Of a stretch of DNA of 64,000 nucleotides, positions 47,408 to 59,319 are shown one piece after another. Location of the stretch: positions 14,074,001-14,138,000 of the forward strand of contig NC_090128.1 in NCBI RefSeq assembly GCF_040581485.1. Reading direction: 5' to 3'. This DNA comes from Linepithema humile. Taxonomy: Eukaryota; Arthropoda; Insecta; Hymenoptera; Formicidae. Each line of letters begins with the position of its first letter. Position 1 is the stretch's first letter. The position numbers were made by a program, and so were the translations under genes. The notes under the pieces were generated by a model, which did no database searches, had not been told where the DNA came from, and saw only the letters and a list, made by a program, of their open reading frames with translations.

Positions 47408-48179
47408 TTACCTTTTTGTCAATATTGTTATTTTTATTTTATTATCTGACGTTATACAATCCAACTCTCCATATATATACGTGTCAGAAACATTTTTTAT
47501 TATGTTGATAATTTCACTGCTGTCTTCAAAAAATATTATTGGTGGTATGTAAATATTAATTTGTTCATCTATATATATATATATATCGTTCTAACAATTT
47601 TAAATACGAGCCTTTACAAATCACCGAACAAAAACTTATAAATAGATTATCACATTTTAGAATATTATGATTGTTTTCTATTTCACTATTGCATGATAAA
47701 CACTTTTTATTATTATATATCAATACTATTTTAATTAATTTATCATATAAAATATTAAAATCTTTAAATGCTTTTAAGTGAAAATAATAATTATTATTAT
47801 TTTCATAGAAATATCCTTTGAATTTAGAAAAATCTTTTGTGTCATCTATAAGTCTGAAGATATCATCTTTATTTTCTATAATATTTATGGGAACCAAATT
47901 TATATCTACTTTATCTACATAATTAAACATAGTCCATATATTTCCAAAAAACACTTCACTGCACATTATAGAGCAGAAAAATCCATACCTTTTTCTATCC
48001 CAAATATATTTCTCTATTTTCTTGTTACAGTACCAGCATATATCTTTATTGTAGTTAAAATTTAACTGAGAATTATATACTTCATCAAATTCACTTTTTT
48101 TTTAAATATTAATATAACTAAACACAGCTTCTTTTATTTCGTTTGTAGTAAAGTCTGTTCTGAATATATTTTTATTCAT
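47408..48179 (-). pseudogene. Zinc-finger protein, possible VLTF-2 (A1L)-like, two frame breaks
   Basis: Reading from an ATG at 48179, the frame breaks in the A-run near 48099-48107, resumes with 'CWYCNKKIEKYIWD' and 'FFCSIMCSE' (a CxxC...FCSxxC finger), continues to 'CLSCNSEI...FCSVICKG' (a second such finger), breaks in the (TA)n run near 47570-47586 and ends about 47408. Two FCS-type fingers suggest a transcription factor. The adjacency to the VLTF-3-like gene mirrors vaccinia A1L-A2L, hence the name; sequence identity was not tested. Confidence 0.45.
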
Positions 48180-48184
48180 CTTAA

Positions 48185-51143
48185 ATGAGTTTGTTTTATT
48201 TTCCGGGAATTTTTAATATCAGTTTTCCTAATTTAAATAATATTATAAAAAAAAAAAAGTGAATTAGATACTTATAACCTTAAAAATATTATTTCTATTA
48301 ATAATGTAAAACATTTAATTTTAAATGCTTTAGATGAAGAAGATAATAGTATATATAAAGAAATATATATACAATACTTAGAGTTTTATAAAAAAATAAA
48401 TAATATTATACAAGATATATTTACAAAAAAAGAAATGCAAGATATATCAAAACTGGAAAATGAATATTATAATTTCATAACAGAAATAAGGAAAAAAGGT
48501 ATTGATAAAAAATTAGAAGACATATCTAATTTTTTAGAAGATGTTTATTTTAAAAAACATTTTAAGTATATTAAAAAATATATTAATAACGAAATAACAC
48601 TGGATGATTTTACGAAAGAATTGCAAAAGCCTATTATTTCAAGTAATGTAATATTAAATAGTATAAGGAATATAGACAATACCAATATTATGAATAAATT
48701 GTTAAAATACAAGAAAAAAATCTATTATTTTGAAACGATAAGTACTATTAGTTATTTCTTTGTACTCGGTGATTATTGCAGAAAGAATAATATGACAATA
48801 AACAATTCATTTAAGTCAGTATATAACAGTTTTATATTAGATAATTTTGATAACTTTAATTTACGATATTATTATATTTTAAAAATCTATTTTAGTTTGA
48901 ATGAAAATTCCAACCATATATAGATAATATTGAAAAAGATATAAAAAAATATGAGAAATTAATTGATAACAGTATAATATCGAACTTGAAGGATAAAAAT
49001 TACGAGTACGATTCGATATATAAAGATAATATGCTTGTAGATTTATATGAAACAAATGAAAAACTAAAGGAAATGATTACCAAATATGATTTATATCCAG
49101 AAGAAATAAAGAAACTCAAGAATGACATCGAAATATATTTCGAATCAGAAAAGTCAAAATACAATAGTTTCTTATCATCAATTAGTTCGATAGAAGATAT
49201 AAAACATATATCTGATCATATTAAAAAGATTAATGAAGATGAAAAAAAATTATCAGATAAAGTTGATATTCAATTTACAAACATAGAGAAAAAGTTAAAT
49301 GAATTAGAAAGTAAATATGATAGTGAGAAACCAAGATTGGAACAATACATCATTGATATTGTAAGTGAAATAAATACAAGAAATAATTCTTATTTTGATA
49401 AAATATACAAAATTATAGAAGAGTTAAAAGACAGAGTAAATAAATCTGAAAACGAGTTATCTATTATGAAAAATAACATTTCAAACGTTAGTGAGAAAAA
49501 TTTTAATTTATTAAAGGATATAAATACAGGTGCGAAGGAAATACAACGGATAATTGATAAAGACAAAGATAATAGTAAAAAAATAAAAATATTGGAAAAA
49601 AATATTGAAGAATGTTGTAAAACTAACAAATCTCTAGAAAAATTTATAGAAGAGACTTCAGATCATCATAAAAGAATAGATGAAAGACTGAAACTAATAG
49701 AAAATTTTATCAGAGTCAGATTTGGAGAGTGCAGTGATGAAAGTGATTGTAAAGGAGGAACGAAACATATTGATTATAAGAAGAAGTATGAAAAGTTTTA
49801 TGATAAAGATAAACTAATAACTGATGTAATAGATAAATATTATTTTACCAATGAATACAACAATAGAAAGAATTTATTTAACACCAAGTATTTTAATAAC
49901 TGTAACTTTGAAAATTATCTGAACGTAAAGAAGTATTCATATATTAAAAATATAAATAACGAAATAGAAGAGGATAAGAGGAAAAGATTTTTTGACAAAA
50001 TATCAGATTGTGAAATTCTCGACCATTATGATGAAATAGTAGATAATGATGGTATAAAGAAAATGTCAATTTACGGAATAAAAATAAATACTATAAAATA
50101 TGGAAATTATAGTTTTTATAAATATTGTTTAGAATTACCATTCGATGATGAAGAGTTTGATATCGTGAATATAGTACACTCAGAAAATATAAAACCTTTA
50201 GATATAGAATTATCTTACAAATATATTGATACAATAACTAGGAAGAGAATTTTCATCAGAGAAACTTTGCTGGTCAAAATATATAATGAATTTTTGATAA
50301 GATTGAATGAACATATTGAATATATTAAACAATTGAAGTGTAAATTACTTATTTTATATAAATCTGATGATATCGATGAAATAATAGTTTGTTCAAATGA
50401 TAGAAAAAAAAAATCGTACATTATATAAGATGTATAAAGAAATCATTAACTTATCCAGTAAAATAATATCTTCAAGTAATCTTAAGGACAAGAGTTTTTT
50501 CAATGTATACAACTATTGCCTAAAATTTATTAAAGTAGACAATGACTGTGTAATCACTGACAAGAATAAGTATTTTAACTTTATATTCCTAAAGAGTAAA
50601 GAGAAAACAATAACAAATAATATTTCTAATATAATAGGAGGATCATACTCCATTTATGTTTTTAACGAAGAACTTCCATCAAACGAAAATGAGATAGATT
50701 TTGTAAATATGACAACTTTAGATATTCCTGAATATTCTGATTATATAGAAAAAATTAAAGATATTAACTTCTACTTTCCTTATAGAAAGGATTTCAAACT
50801 TTTAAAAAATTACTTTTTGTACAAAAATGAATATTATTTATATAAAAATAGTATGTACAATATAAAAAAGGAAATGATAGAATTACATAATAAAATTTAT
50901 AAAATACTACTAGATACTAAAACGAGCAATATAAGTGACTTTATTTCATTAAAGAATAAGTGTATTGAACTTTCAAAAAAAAGGAAATTAATAAATAATA
51001 AATTTTTTAAATTAAAGGACGAAAAGAATAAAAAAGATAGATATATATTTTTAAAATACATAAATAAAGAATATAATAGCAAAAATTATTACATAGAACT
51101 TTCAGGACAATTTAATGAACTTATTGAGAAGTTATATCTGTAA
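48185..51143 (+). pseudogene. Large coiled-coil polyprotein candidate with Gly-Gly sites, three frame breaks
   Basis: Starting at TAAATG (48182-48187), coding continues through three frames to 51143, about 980 codons. Breaks are in the A-run 48247-48258, near 48905-48915 and in the A-run 50403-50412. The middle (about 49000-49740) is a long coiled coil. Gly-Gly motifs CKGGTK (49754-49759) and IIGGSY (50637-50642) follow it, and would separate three products. Size and processing-type sites suggest a core or matrix polyprotein. No homology recognised. The neighbour 51121 on the other strand overlaps its end by 23 bp. Confidence 0.5.
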
Positions 51144-52572
51144 TATATTCCAAATATTTTGATTTGTCTCTAAAATATTCGTTAAAATTAACCTCATACA
51201 TATTTATATAGTATCTATACCTATATATAAAATCTTTATCTATTCTATAGTATAACGAAACATACTTCCAAGGAATTATGTCCTTAAAATTATATATGAA
51301 CGAGTTTGATATGTTTTGGTATTTTAATACTATTCTCCAGTCTACATAATCTATATTATCTACAATAAAGTCTTCAGGCATTTTATGATATTGTAAAATA
51401 TCATTAAGTATAAATACATTGGAATGTTTCCTTAAAAAATTAACAGAAAGTTTTTGATTACGTATAATTTCGTAAATATACAACTTATCAATATTATTTT
51501 CTATAAAGTCTTCGCTTAAAGAGTATTCTCTACTGAGGAACATATAATCTATAGCATAATCACTGTTTTCTATATCACATAATTCTAATTTCTTATTTAG
51601 GAACAATAACTTAAATATAGTGTGATGATACTTACGCACAGAATTGTCGTTTAAAATTTCTTTAGTTATGTTATTTCTTTTGATAAGCATATCTATATCT
51701 AGATAGTCAATACTTTTTATAATATTCTCATATGGCACTGTATAATCTAATTGACTAGTAAAATTATTATATATATGACAATCTAAATTAAAATATAAGT
51801 AGTCAAAATATATATATTTATTAAATCTTAATAGGAACGATTTATCAATATTTTTATAACATTTTGACAGGTTTTTTCAGTTTATTTTATGTCTAAATTC
51901 GTATATAAAATCGTGACTTAAACTATTATCAGACGAAGATATATAATTCCAATTAACTTTTCTTTTAAATTTTCTTATAAAGTTTTCTGATAAATTTTGA
52001 TATTTTGATATATATTTCCAATTAACTTTATCTTTAAAACTTTCTATAAAATCTTCTGATAAAACTTGATATTTAGATATATAATTCCATTCAACTATAT
52101 CGTAAAACCGTCGTATAAAATTTTCTGACAGATTTTGAAATTTACACACATCTTTAATACTTACTCTATCTATTTCGTCAATTATAATACTTTCAGGTAG
52201 TTTTTTTATTCTAGATAGTAAAGTCATATCAAATTTACTTGAATACTTTCTTAAAATACATTCGCTTATATCGAAAATTGACAATAAGTTAAAATCAATA
52301 TAATCGATATAAAACTCTATGAAATCACATAAATATTTATAGTTTGTTTTAATCATAATTCTCGTTAGAGTCGTGTGTATATTATTAACATCTACTAAGT
52401 CTCTTAAATACTCATATTTATATGCGTATACATAGAGCGACACATGAGCATTTTTTATATTTTTGGAATGTGAAAATAGTTTTTGTAAGAACACTTTATT
52501 ATTATCATTGCAATCATAATATTTTATGTATGAATTTATAATTGCACTCAAACATATATGACTAAGCTCCAT
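51121..52572 (-). pseudogene. LSE-repeat protein with one nonsense codon
   Basis: One frame from the ATG at 52572 to 51121 is interrupted only by TGA at 51879-51877, which falls where the repeat normally has its Trp (a TGG to TGA change). The part before the stop has at least three clear units (W-x-YIS-KYQ-x-LSE-x-FI) at residues about 140-225. The part after the stop has looser units (LSEDFI, MPEDFI). About 484 codons. Same family as 1-818. Function unknown. Confidence 0.65.
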
Positions 52573-52634
52573 TATTCTTATTTGATAGTTAATTATATTA
52601 TTTCAAAATTTTATCTCTTAATAAAAAAGATAAA

Positions 52635-54334
52635 ATGAAAGATATACTTATTAAAAACATTGTAGTTGATAATAAGAATAATGATATATACAGAATTCCT
52701 ATAAAAGATTTACCAATTAATTGTCCTCAAATAGTAAATCTATCACAATCTTATATAAGAGGATGTAGATACCATTTCAATATAATAGATTCGAGATTGG
52801 ATGGTATAGACTTTCCTTGTGTAGGTATAAAGATACCAGAGATAAAAGGCAAGGGATCAATAAGATATACGGATTATCCTGGGTTAAAACTTATAAAGTC
52901 TTTTGAAATCAATATCAATGGAAAATCTATATTAAAATTGAGTGGATTCGATATATTTAGTTCTTATTTTTCTCCAAATGTATATAAGGACGATACTATA
53001 GTAGGACACAGAGAGGATTACTGCAATTACAAAAAAGGTAAACATTTAGATTATACAATATTTAACCAATTAGACTTATTTATACCTATATTCACGCAAT
53101 TCGATAAATCTCCTCCTCATTCGATACTAAGAATTCCAAAGAACAACAGAGTAGAGTTTGTAGTTGAAATTGGTCAATTGACAGATATAATAAGTTATGA
53201 TAGAGAATTTGCTAGCGAGTCACTTTCTCTGATTGAAAAAATTATTCCAGAAGTTAAACTGTTAGTCAGAGTCTACAATATTCAATCTTCATATCAAATT
53301 GAAGATAAGTATATAGAGGAAAACAACTTTTCCCATATAAGAGACGAATATTATTCTGTGAATCCTAAAGAAGAATTCTTTACAAATACATTCAAAAAAA
53401 TTACTGAAATAGGATGGTTTTGTAAGACATCACAATTCAATAATATGTATTTTATATCTCATCCAGGCTATAACGCTACAGAAAAGGATTATATAATTTC
53501 TTTTAGGAATAGAATTTTTCCGGACTTAATTAGAATATCTAAGAGTTTTGAAAATTTCAAAGATGAATATCCGGGAGGTTCCGTTTTTGTTAATATTGAA
53601 AACAACACTAGTTATAAATTTGATAACCTAAATTACTGTAAAATAATTATAAGAAATGTCCCAAAAAATAATAAAATATGGTTTCATACTAATGTACTTG
53701 AATTTAATAGAGGAGGAAGATCGGACAATTATAACATTTCAAAGAAATTTAAATATATATTAGGTGATTATATTAAGGAAGAAAATATAGAATAATTCCT
53801 CTAGAGATAATCGATGAATTAAATATAGAAGATGTTAGTATTCCAGTAGATTTATGGGATCACACGTATATTACAGCAGGTAAAGATCTAAGAAGTTACA
53901 AATCAAAAAAATACGATGTTTTAATATACGAGCCATATATATTTGGATTAGATTTTGTATCGAAGAACATAGGTTTTGAAAAAGATACAACAGTAAAGGC
54001 TGGACCTTCAGAAAGAATAATAGAAAACAATAAATATAATTTCTATTTACCTTATTTTGGTTATAATCATTTCAGAAACTATTACTTTTTAGAAAAATAT
54101 AAGTATCCGTGTATTGGAAACGCTAACTTTAATATAGCAAATATTCTTCTGAATCAACCTTCGTCGTTAGACTTTAATAAGGAAAAAAATATACTCAATT
54201 GTTCTGTTGAGGTAAAATGGAAAGATTTCGACGAAAATCATCCATTGAAATTGGTTAAAAAATCTCTTAATGTTTTTATTAAGAAAGTGAAAAAACTAAG
54301 ATATACTAAAGATTGTATCGAAGTGATTGAATAA
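52635..54334 (+). pseudogene. D13-like scaffold / double-jelly-roll capsid protein, one frame break
   Basis: The first frame (52635-53795, 386 residues) and the next (about 53790-54334, 180 residues) give about 566 residues; vaccinia D13 is 551. Visible blocks are 'IKSFEININGKSILKLSG', 'GHREDYCNYKKG', 'LDLFIPIFTQFDKSPPHSI' followed by 'NRVEFVVEIGQL' (first jelly roll) and 'NSFYLPYFGYNHF'-like sequence in the second. D13 forms the honeycomb scaffold on immature virions. The break lies around 53790. I am fairly sure of the fold; the closest relative is not tested. Confidence 0.7.
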
Positions 54335-54366
54335 ATGAAAATATATAACGAAAATAAAAATCTATA

Positions 54367-54700
54367 ATGGAGTATAACAAAGATCAACAAAAAGTTGTTG
54401 ATTATATTAAATATAAACTAGATAAAGATGAAACTTTGCTTTTATTTATACACCGAATGGCTGGTATTGGCAAGTCTTTTTTAATAGAAAGAATAGAAGA
54501 ATTATTCTCTAACAATCTTAAAATTATGAAGACATCTTATACTGGAGTATCTGCAAATAATATTGGAGGAAACACATTACACAAGACATTTCACATTAAT
54601 GTTAAGTCAAATACTGATGAAAAAGAGAATTATTATAACTTTGTATGTAATTTAGAAAGTAAGAGTGTAGTGATAAATGAAAATACGATTAGGTACATAT
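54367..54700 (+). pseudogene. Pif1-like helicase, N-terminal fragment
   Basis: The first 110 residues have Q-motif-like 'YNKDQQKVVDYI', Walker A 'HRMAGIGKSFLIERI' and motif Ia 'TSYTGVSANNIGGNTLHKTF', typical of Pif1 SF1 helicases. The sequence then departs from the family just where motif II (DE) is expected, near 54690, and runs into unrelated DNA. So about four fifths of the gene is missing, evidently through a rearrangement. Confidence 0.7.
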
Positions 54701-54730
54701 ATACTTTACGTATCATCATTGGTACATTAG

Positions 54731-54860
54731 GTATGACGTTTAGATATAAGGTTCCAATCCACTCTGTCCTCGAACTCTCTGATAAAATCTTCTGATAATT
54801 TAAACATAGATATTGATTCCCAATTAACTTTGTCCTTAGGTACATTGTATAATTGGTACA
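54731..54860 (-). pseudogene. LSE-repeat gene fragment
   Basis: On the minus strand this piece reads one and a half units (KVNWESISMFKLSEDFI, then EFEDRVDWNL). It sits between the Pif1 fragment and the capping fragment, with no start or end of its own. Confidence 0.6.
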
Positions 54861-55099
54861 TTAAGGTCCATACACGTCCTTGTGTATTATATCGATATCA
54901 AGCAAATCAGATTGTTTATATTCGTAAGAATCTCTGCTTACTTTTAATTCGTTATTATCTTTTGTACTTGAAATTTTATAGCTATTATCTTTTATCAACT
55001 CTTTAAATAATAGTAACGATTTCTGTCTATTCCTCATAATTTTATTATTAATAGAGTGTATGTAAAACGGGTATATCACCTTTTTGTTTTCTACTTTTA

Positions 55100-56244
55100 C
55101 ACTGTAAAAAATTGCCTAAAAATTCAGACATATTTTTGTCTGAATTTTCAGATCTGGGTGCCTGAAAGTAATTTCAGATAATTTGTCTTAATTATCAGAG
55201 TAGTTTCTCTGAAAGTTCAGAATAGTGGCGCGTCTGTCCGAAAAATTTAGAATTGGTGTCCAAAAAATTAGACAACATATTTGAAAGCAGCATCTGTCTA
55301 AAATTTCAGACATGCTGTGGTTTTATAACCCGATGCGTGGATGTTCGCGCAGTAGCGAAGACGCAGTAGCAGTGTAACAAATGCAGTTGAAGCAGTCTCA
55401 ACTGACATCGCGTCGTGGAATCCATTACGGAATATTAGTTAGGTTGATAGCAGAGAACGAGATGTAAGTCGTAGTCGTGGACGTATGGTAAGGCAGAAAA
55501 AAACGTAAGTCGTGAAAAGTTATTGTGTGGATACGTTTCACGACTTACGTTTTTCTCTGCCTTACCATACATCATCCACGACTACGACTTACATCTCGTT
55601 TTCTGTCATTAGTCTTACATCCGAAAAGTTTTATGATTACGTGGTGTTTGTGTTTTTTAATGAAATATATGTATACCAGTAAGAAACAAGTTTGAATAAG
55701 TATGATTTTTTTAAAATACTAACAATATATTTTGGTTTAAAGTATACTCAATGATGCTATGTTTCCTACCGAGCTCCCGACTCCCGAGCCCCACGCAAGC
55801 GAGAACATGTACGCGCTTCTCGCTTGCGTGGGGCTCGGGAGTCGGGAGCTCGGTAGGAAACATAGCATCATTGAGTATACTTTAAACCAAAATATATTGT
55901 TAGTATTTTAAAAAAACCACATCTAAATTCTGACAAAAGTGTTTGAATATTCAGGCATTGAGATCAGAAATATTCAGACAACTGTAGCTAGAAATTCAGA
56001 CAACTGTAGCTAGAAATTTAGACAACTGTAGCTAGAAATTCAGACAACTGTGATCAGAAATTCAGACAATTGTGGCTAAAAATTCAGACAACTGTGGCTA
56101 GAAATTTAGACAACTGTGACTAGAAATTCAGACAACTGTGGCTAGAAATTCAGACAATATTTTGTCCGAAAATTCAGACAATGTGACTGTAAGAAAACTT
56201 CAAACACTTTTGTCTGAATTGTCAGTCAGTAATTTTTTACAGTG
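55100..56244. mobile_element. CACTG-ended non-autonomous element with nested hairpins
   Basis: Ends CACTGTAAAAAATT and its complement AATTTTTTACAGTG, flanked by TA on both sides (55098-55099 and 56245-56246). Inside are about ten imperfect copies of a 22-bp unit like 'TCAGACAACTGTGGCTAGAAAT' at 55965-56160, a hairpin at about 55455-55610 and a near-perfect hairpin at about 55706-55914. No open transposase gene. The superfamily is uncertain. Confidence 0.75.
55706..55914. repeat. Near-perfect 0.2-kb hairpin nested in the transposon
   Basis: 'AATATATTTTGGTTTAAAGT' through 'GCTTGCGTGG' is repeated as its reverse complement after a short loop around 55806-55816 (ACATGTACGCG). The arms are almost identical, with only a stray extra base or so, which suggests a recent origin. 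Confidence 0.8.
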
Positions 56245-56620
56245 TACATATTCTCCGACACCAATTAATTTTATGTCTTTGTTAATGTTAGTCTTCAATG
56301 TATATATTATATTATTTAGTATCATGTAACATATACCGTTTTTAACTTTAAATTCTACTTTCTCTCCGTCTACTTTTGTTGTTATCAAAATATTAGTTTC
56401 ATTTTTCTGAAGCAGATCTTTAAACGTAATGAAATTAGTCTTCAAAATATTAGGCATTCTATTTTTTAAAATTGAAATGTTAAAAATATTAGAAACCCCA
56501 TAAATTAGAGAAAAACAATCTATTAGATTTTTCCTAAATAAGTCTTTATCAAAATGTTTTACATTTCCAATATACTCTAATTCTATGTACCATGAAGTAT
56601 TATTAGGAATTCTAGTATAA

Positions 56621-58063
56621 TTTGTTACAGACGGAATTATAATTATGAACAAGGACAACAACAACGAACCTGTAGATGAGAAATTCAAACTCGACAATAC
56701 AATAGATGTATTAGCATGCATAAAACCAAACTTAATACTTATGTCAGATGGTATATATATAGAAATAGACTTGATAAAGTTTTCGTTTACAGGAGATGAA
56801 GTATTTAAGAGGATAAATATAAAAAACAACGAAAGTTTTTATTTTGATGAAATATTATCATTCGTTGTAATACAAAATACAAAATCGTTAAATTCTAAAT
56901 TTTATGTAACTCCTTACTGTTTAATTTATGAATATTCACTTGCGTACAACAAACTTGTAATACCTAGATGCATAAAAACCAATAACTTCTTTTATCACAG
57001 TTATTATGGAAATAGTTATGAAGTTATAACTAAATCTGAAGACATCCATACTTTAAATAAAGTACCTCCAATAGAAACATTTAAAGAACTCGGAAAGAAT
57101 TTCGATTTAAATAAAATTTATAACTTGGCTGTTACCTCAAATGAATATTTAAATATAGATAAAACTAAATATTTTATAGAAAATAATAGCAAAAGAATAT
57201 CATTAAATTTTATAACAAATTTTATTAAAACACAAGCTATTTTAAATTTGTTTTCCCCTCAAGTTAAAAGTGTCAAGTATGATAGGAAAAATAATAATTA
57301 TTTATCCATAGATATAGGAAGAGGAGGAGATATGCAAAGGTATTTTTACATAAACGCTAACTCTGTGACTGAAACAGATCCAAGTGAATTATCGCTTGAC
57401 GAATGTAGATCGAGATACAATAAACACGTCAAGAAGTCAAAATCATCATTATTTAGATTATATTTGTTTAAAACATACTTCAATGACAAAGATTATATAT
57501 TTACAGTTAACTCTTCGGGGATTGGAAAATATATAGGTATAGATTGGAACATGGCAATACATTACAGTTGGAAGAAAAACAAAAAAAGTAAAATAGTAAA
57601 AAAAATTAGAGAATTATTGCACGACAACGGGAAAATTGTAATCACAACAATAGACGGAGAAAAAGTTAAAGACGAGATGAAGAAAAGATCAACGGAAGAA
57701 TTAAATTTTATGATAGACGATGTAAATATAAAAATTGTACTATCTCAGGATTATGAAGGAAATAGTATATTTAAAGTATACATACCAACAATGACATCGG
57801 AATCACAAGACGAATACGCAATAGATATAAATGAAATGATAGATGTATTCGAATCGAACAAGTTTGTTCTTCTAGACTGCTATCATTTTGATTTAATAAC
57901 TTCTTATCAGGATATATTCGATACGCTAACAGTAGTAAGAAACGAAAGAGAAGATTCTAGACATTACTTCTTTAAGAATTTATCCAATTCAAATATAAAA
58001 AAGTGTTCTGATTTGGAAGTTTTGTGTTCAATGTATGTATCACTTGTATTTGAAAAGATTTAA
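56621..58063 (+). pseudogene. mRNA capping enzyme, guanylyltransferase C-terminal part plus (guanine-N7)-methyltransferase
   Basis: An ATG at 56645 opens 472 residues, but the frame is open further back to about 56621 and there reads a motif-IV-like 'TDGIII'. 'KFKLDNTIDVLACIKPN' fits motif V. The methyltransferase part has 'NYLSIDIGRGGDMQRYFY' (SAM-binding glycine loop), 'YIGIDWNMAIHYSW' and 'GKIVITTIDGEKVKDEM', as in the poxvirus D1 C-terminal domain. The N-terminal half of the enzyme lies in pieces on the other strand, so this is the remaining piece of a D1R/NP868R-type gene. Confidence 0.8.
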
Positions 58064-58086
58064 CTTCATTAATATTTTTATTTTAA

Positions 58087-58608
58087 ATGCAATGGTCATA
58101 TGACAATTTTGGAACTATTGTATTATTGAATAAAGAAGCATGTAATTTTTTAGATTTTTGTGTGAATCACGAAACATGCTCTCTTTTGTATAGAAATTAC
58201 GATGAGAAAACTTTCGGGTCTGTATATTACATAGATTTTAATAAAATGATAATGTATAATGAAAGATATAGATCTAAATTTTATCTAATTAGAGATTACG
58301 TTTCTAAAAATAATCAAAACAAATTATTTTTAAAAAATAGTAACAAATTAATAAATACAGTGTTAAACAGTAATCAATTTATACCTTACTGTAATTATAC
58401 ACCATATTATACTGACGATTATTTTAACATACAGTATCCTGATATTGCCAGCATTGTGATATTAAAAACTTGTAATCATAAAGAATGTCATCTAAGGACT
58501 TGTAAAACACATAATGGAGAGTTGAATGACTGGAATAACGAATGTCACGATTATTTAAATATTTCATTGATTAACAAGGAAAATTGTAAGTATATATATA
58601 ATATATAA
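58087..58608 (+). CDS. Cysteine-rich viral protein, 173 residues
   Basis: Start at TAAATG (58084-58089). Ten cysteines, several in the C-terminal third (TCNHKECHLRTCK, NECHDY, ENCKY). No membrane segment is visible and no N-terminal Gly. Could be a disulfide-bonded virion or entry component served by the thiol oxidase pathway, but I do not recognise it. Confidence 0.5.
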   Translation: MQWSYDNFGTIVLLNKEACNFLDFCVNHETCSLLYRNYDEKTFGSVYYIDFNKMIMYNERYRSKFYLIRDYVSKNNQNKLFLKNSNKLINTVLNSNQFIPYCNYTPYYTDDYFNIQYPDIASIVILKTCNHKECHLRTCKTHNGELNDWNNECHDYLNISLINKENCKYIYNI

Positions 58609-58678
58609 TAAAACTGAAATTTAATACAGTCTAAGTATTCTAATGTAACAATATTTACTTACATTATAAATCGTAAAA

Positions 58679-59233
58679 ATGAAAATCTTTGATATTTTAT
58701 CAAGTTCATTATTTAATATAATTATACTATACATTATTGATATTTCGTTTATTTGCGTGTTAATTATAGATAAATATAAACATAATAATGTGTGTATTGC
58801 GGATATGAACGAATCTGAAGAAAATAATAATACTATAGAATTACAACAAAATTATACTGAAAATTTTAACAAATATATTACTTTAGAAAATATTACATAT
58901 TTACACAAAACTATATATCTACTGCATGATTATAATATACAACACAATATAAAACTTTTACACGACGAGATTTATCATTTTATTAATAACAACGGAAGCT
59001 TTGGAGAAAATGTAGATCAAGACGTGTTATATGAAAAAATGAATACACTTTTATACATGTTAAAATATATAGGAGGAGATTTCGAACTGAAATCCCAAGA
59101 CGTTAAACATCTTTGTGTTGTACTCAGAAGATATGTTCTAAATGGATATCCGCGACCAAATAAATCAAATATAGAAACTATTAATAAACTATTAGAAATG
59201 ACAAAAAGTAGAAAGGTATATCAGTTATTATAG
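58679..59233 (+). CDS. Single-pass membrane protein, 184 residues
   Basis: An N-terminal hydrophobic stretch (residues about 11-32, FNIIILYIIDISFICVLII) is followed by an Asn/Glu-rich linker and a helical domain with 'GNGSFG'-like turn, 'MLKYIGGDFELKSQDVKHL' and a basic end. Family not recognised. Virion membrane protein is the likeliest role from topology. Confidence 0.45.
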   Translation: MKIFDILSSSLFNIIILYIIDISFICVLIIDKYKHNNVCIADMNESEENNNTIELQQNYTENFNKYITLENITYLHKTIYLLHDYNIQHNIKLLHDEIYHFINNNGSFGENVDQDVLYEKMNTLLYMLKYIGGDFELKSQDVKHLCVVLRRYVLNGYPRPNKSNIETINKLLEMTKSRKVYQLL

Positions 59234-59319
59234 ATGTAGTATTTTTTATATTTTACTATAGTATATCAAGTTGTTGTAGTTGTAGTATTTTTATATTGTA
59301 CTATTAATATTTTTAATAA

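Larger units (their letters stand above)
54862..56640 (-). pseudogene. mRNA capping enzyme fragment (triphosphatase end and guanylyltransferase start), inverted and cut by a transposon
   Basis: On the minus strand, about 56640-56245 reads 'SWYIELEYIG', like a metal-binding strand of the viral triphosphatase, then 'NILITTKVDGEKVEF', with the KxDG guanylylation motif. The element 55100-56244 interrupts it at a TA. 55099-54862 continues in frame with 'VIYPFYIHSINNKI' and 'LLDIDIIHKDVYGP' (motif III-like region). Upstream sequence that should encode the rest of the triphosphatase is absent; instead the opposite strand at 56621 onward encodes the later part of the same enzyme. The gene was inverted in part. 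Confidence 0.7.
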
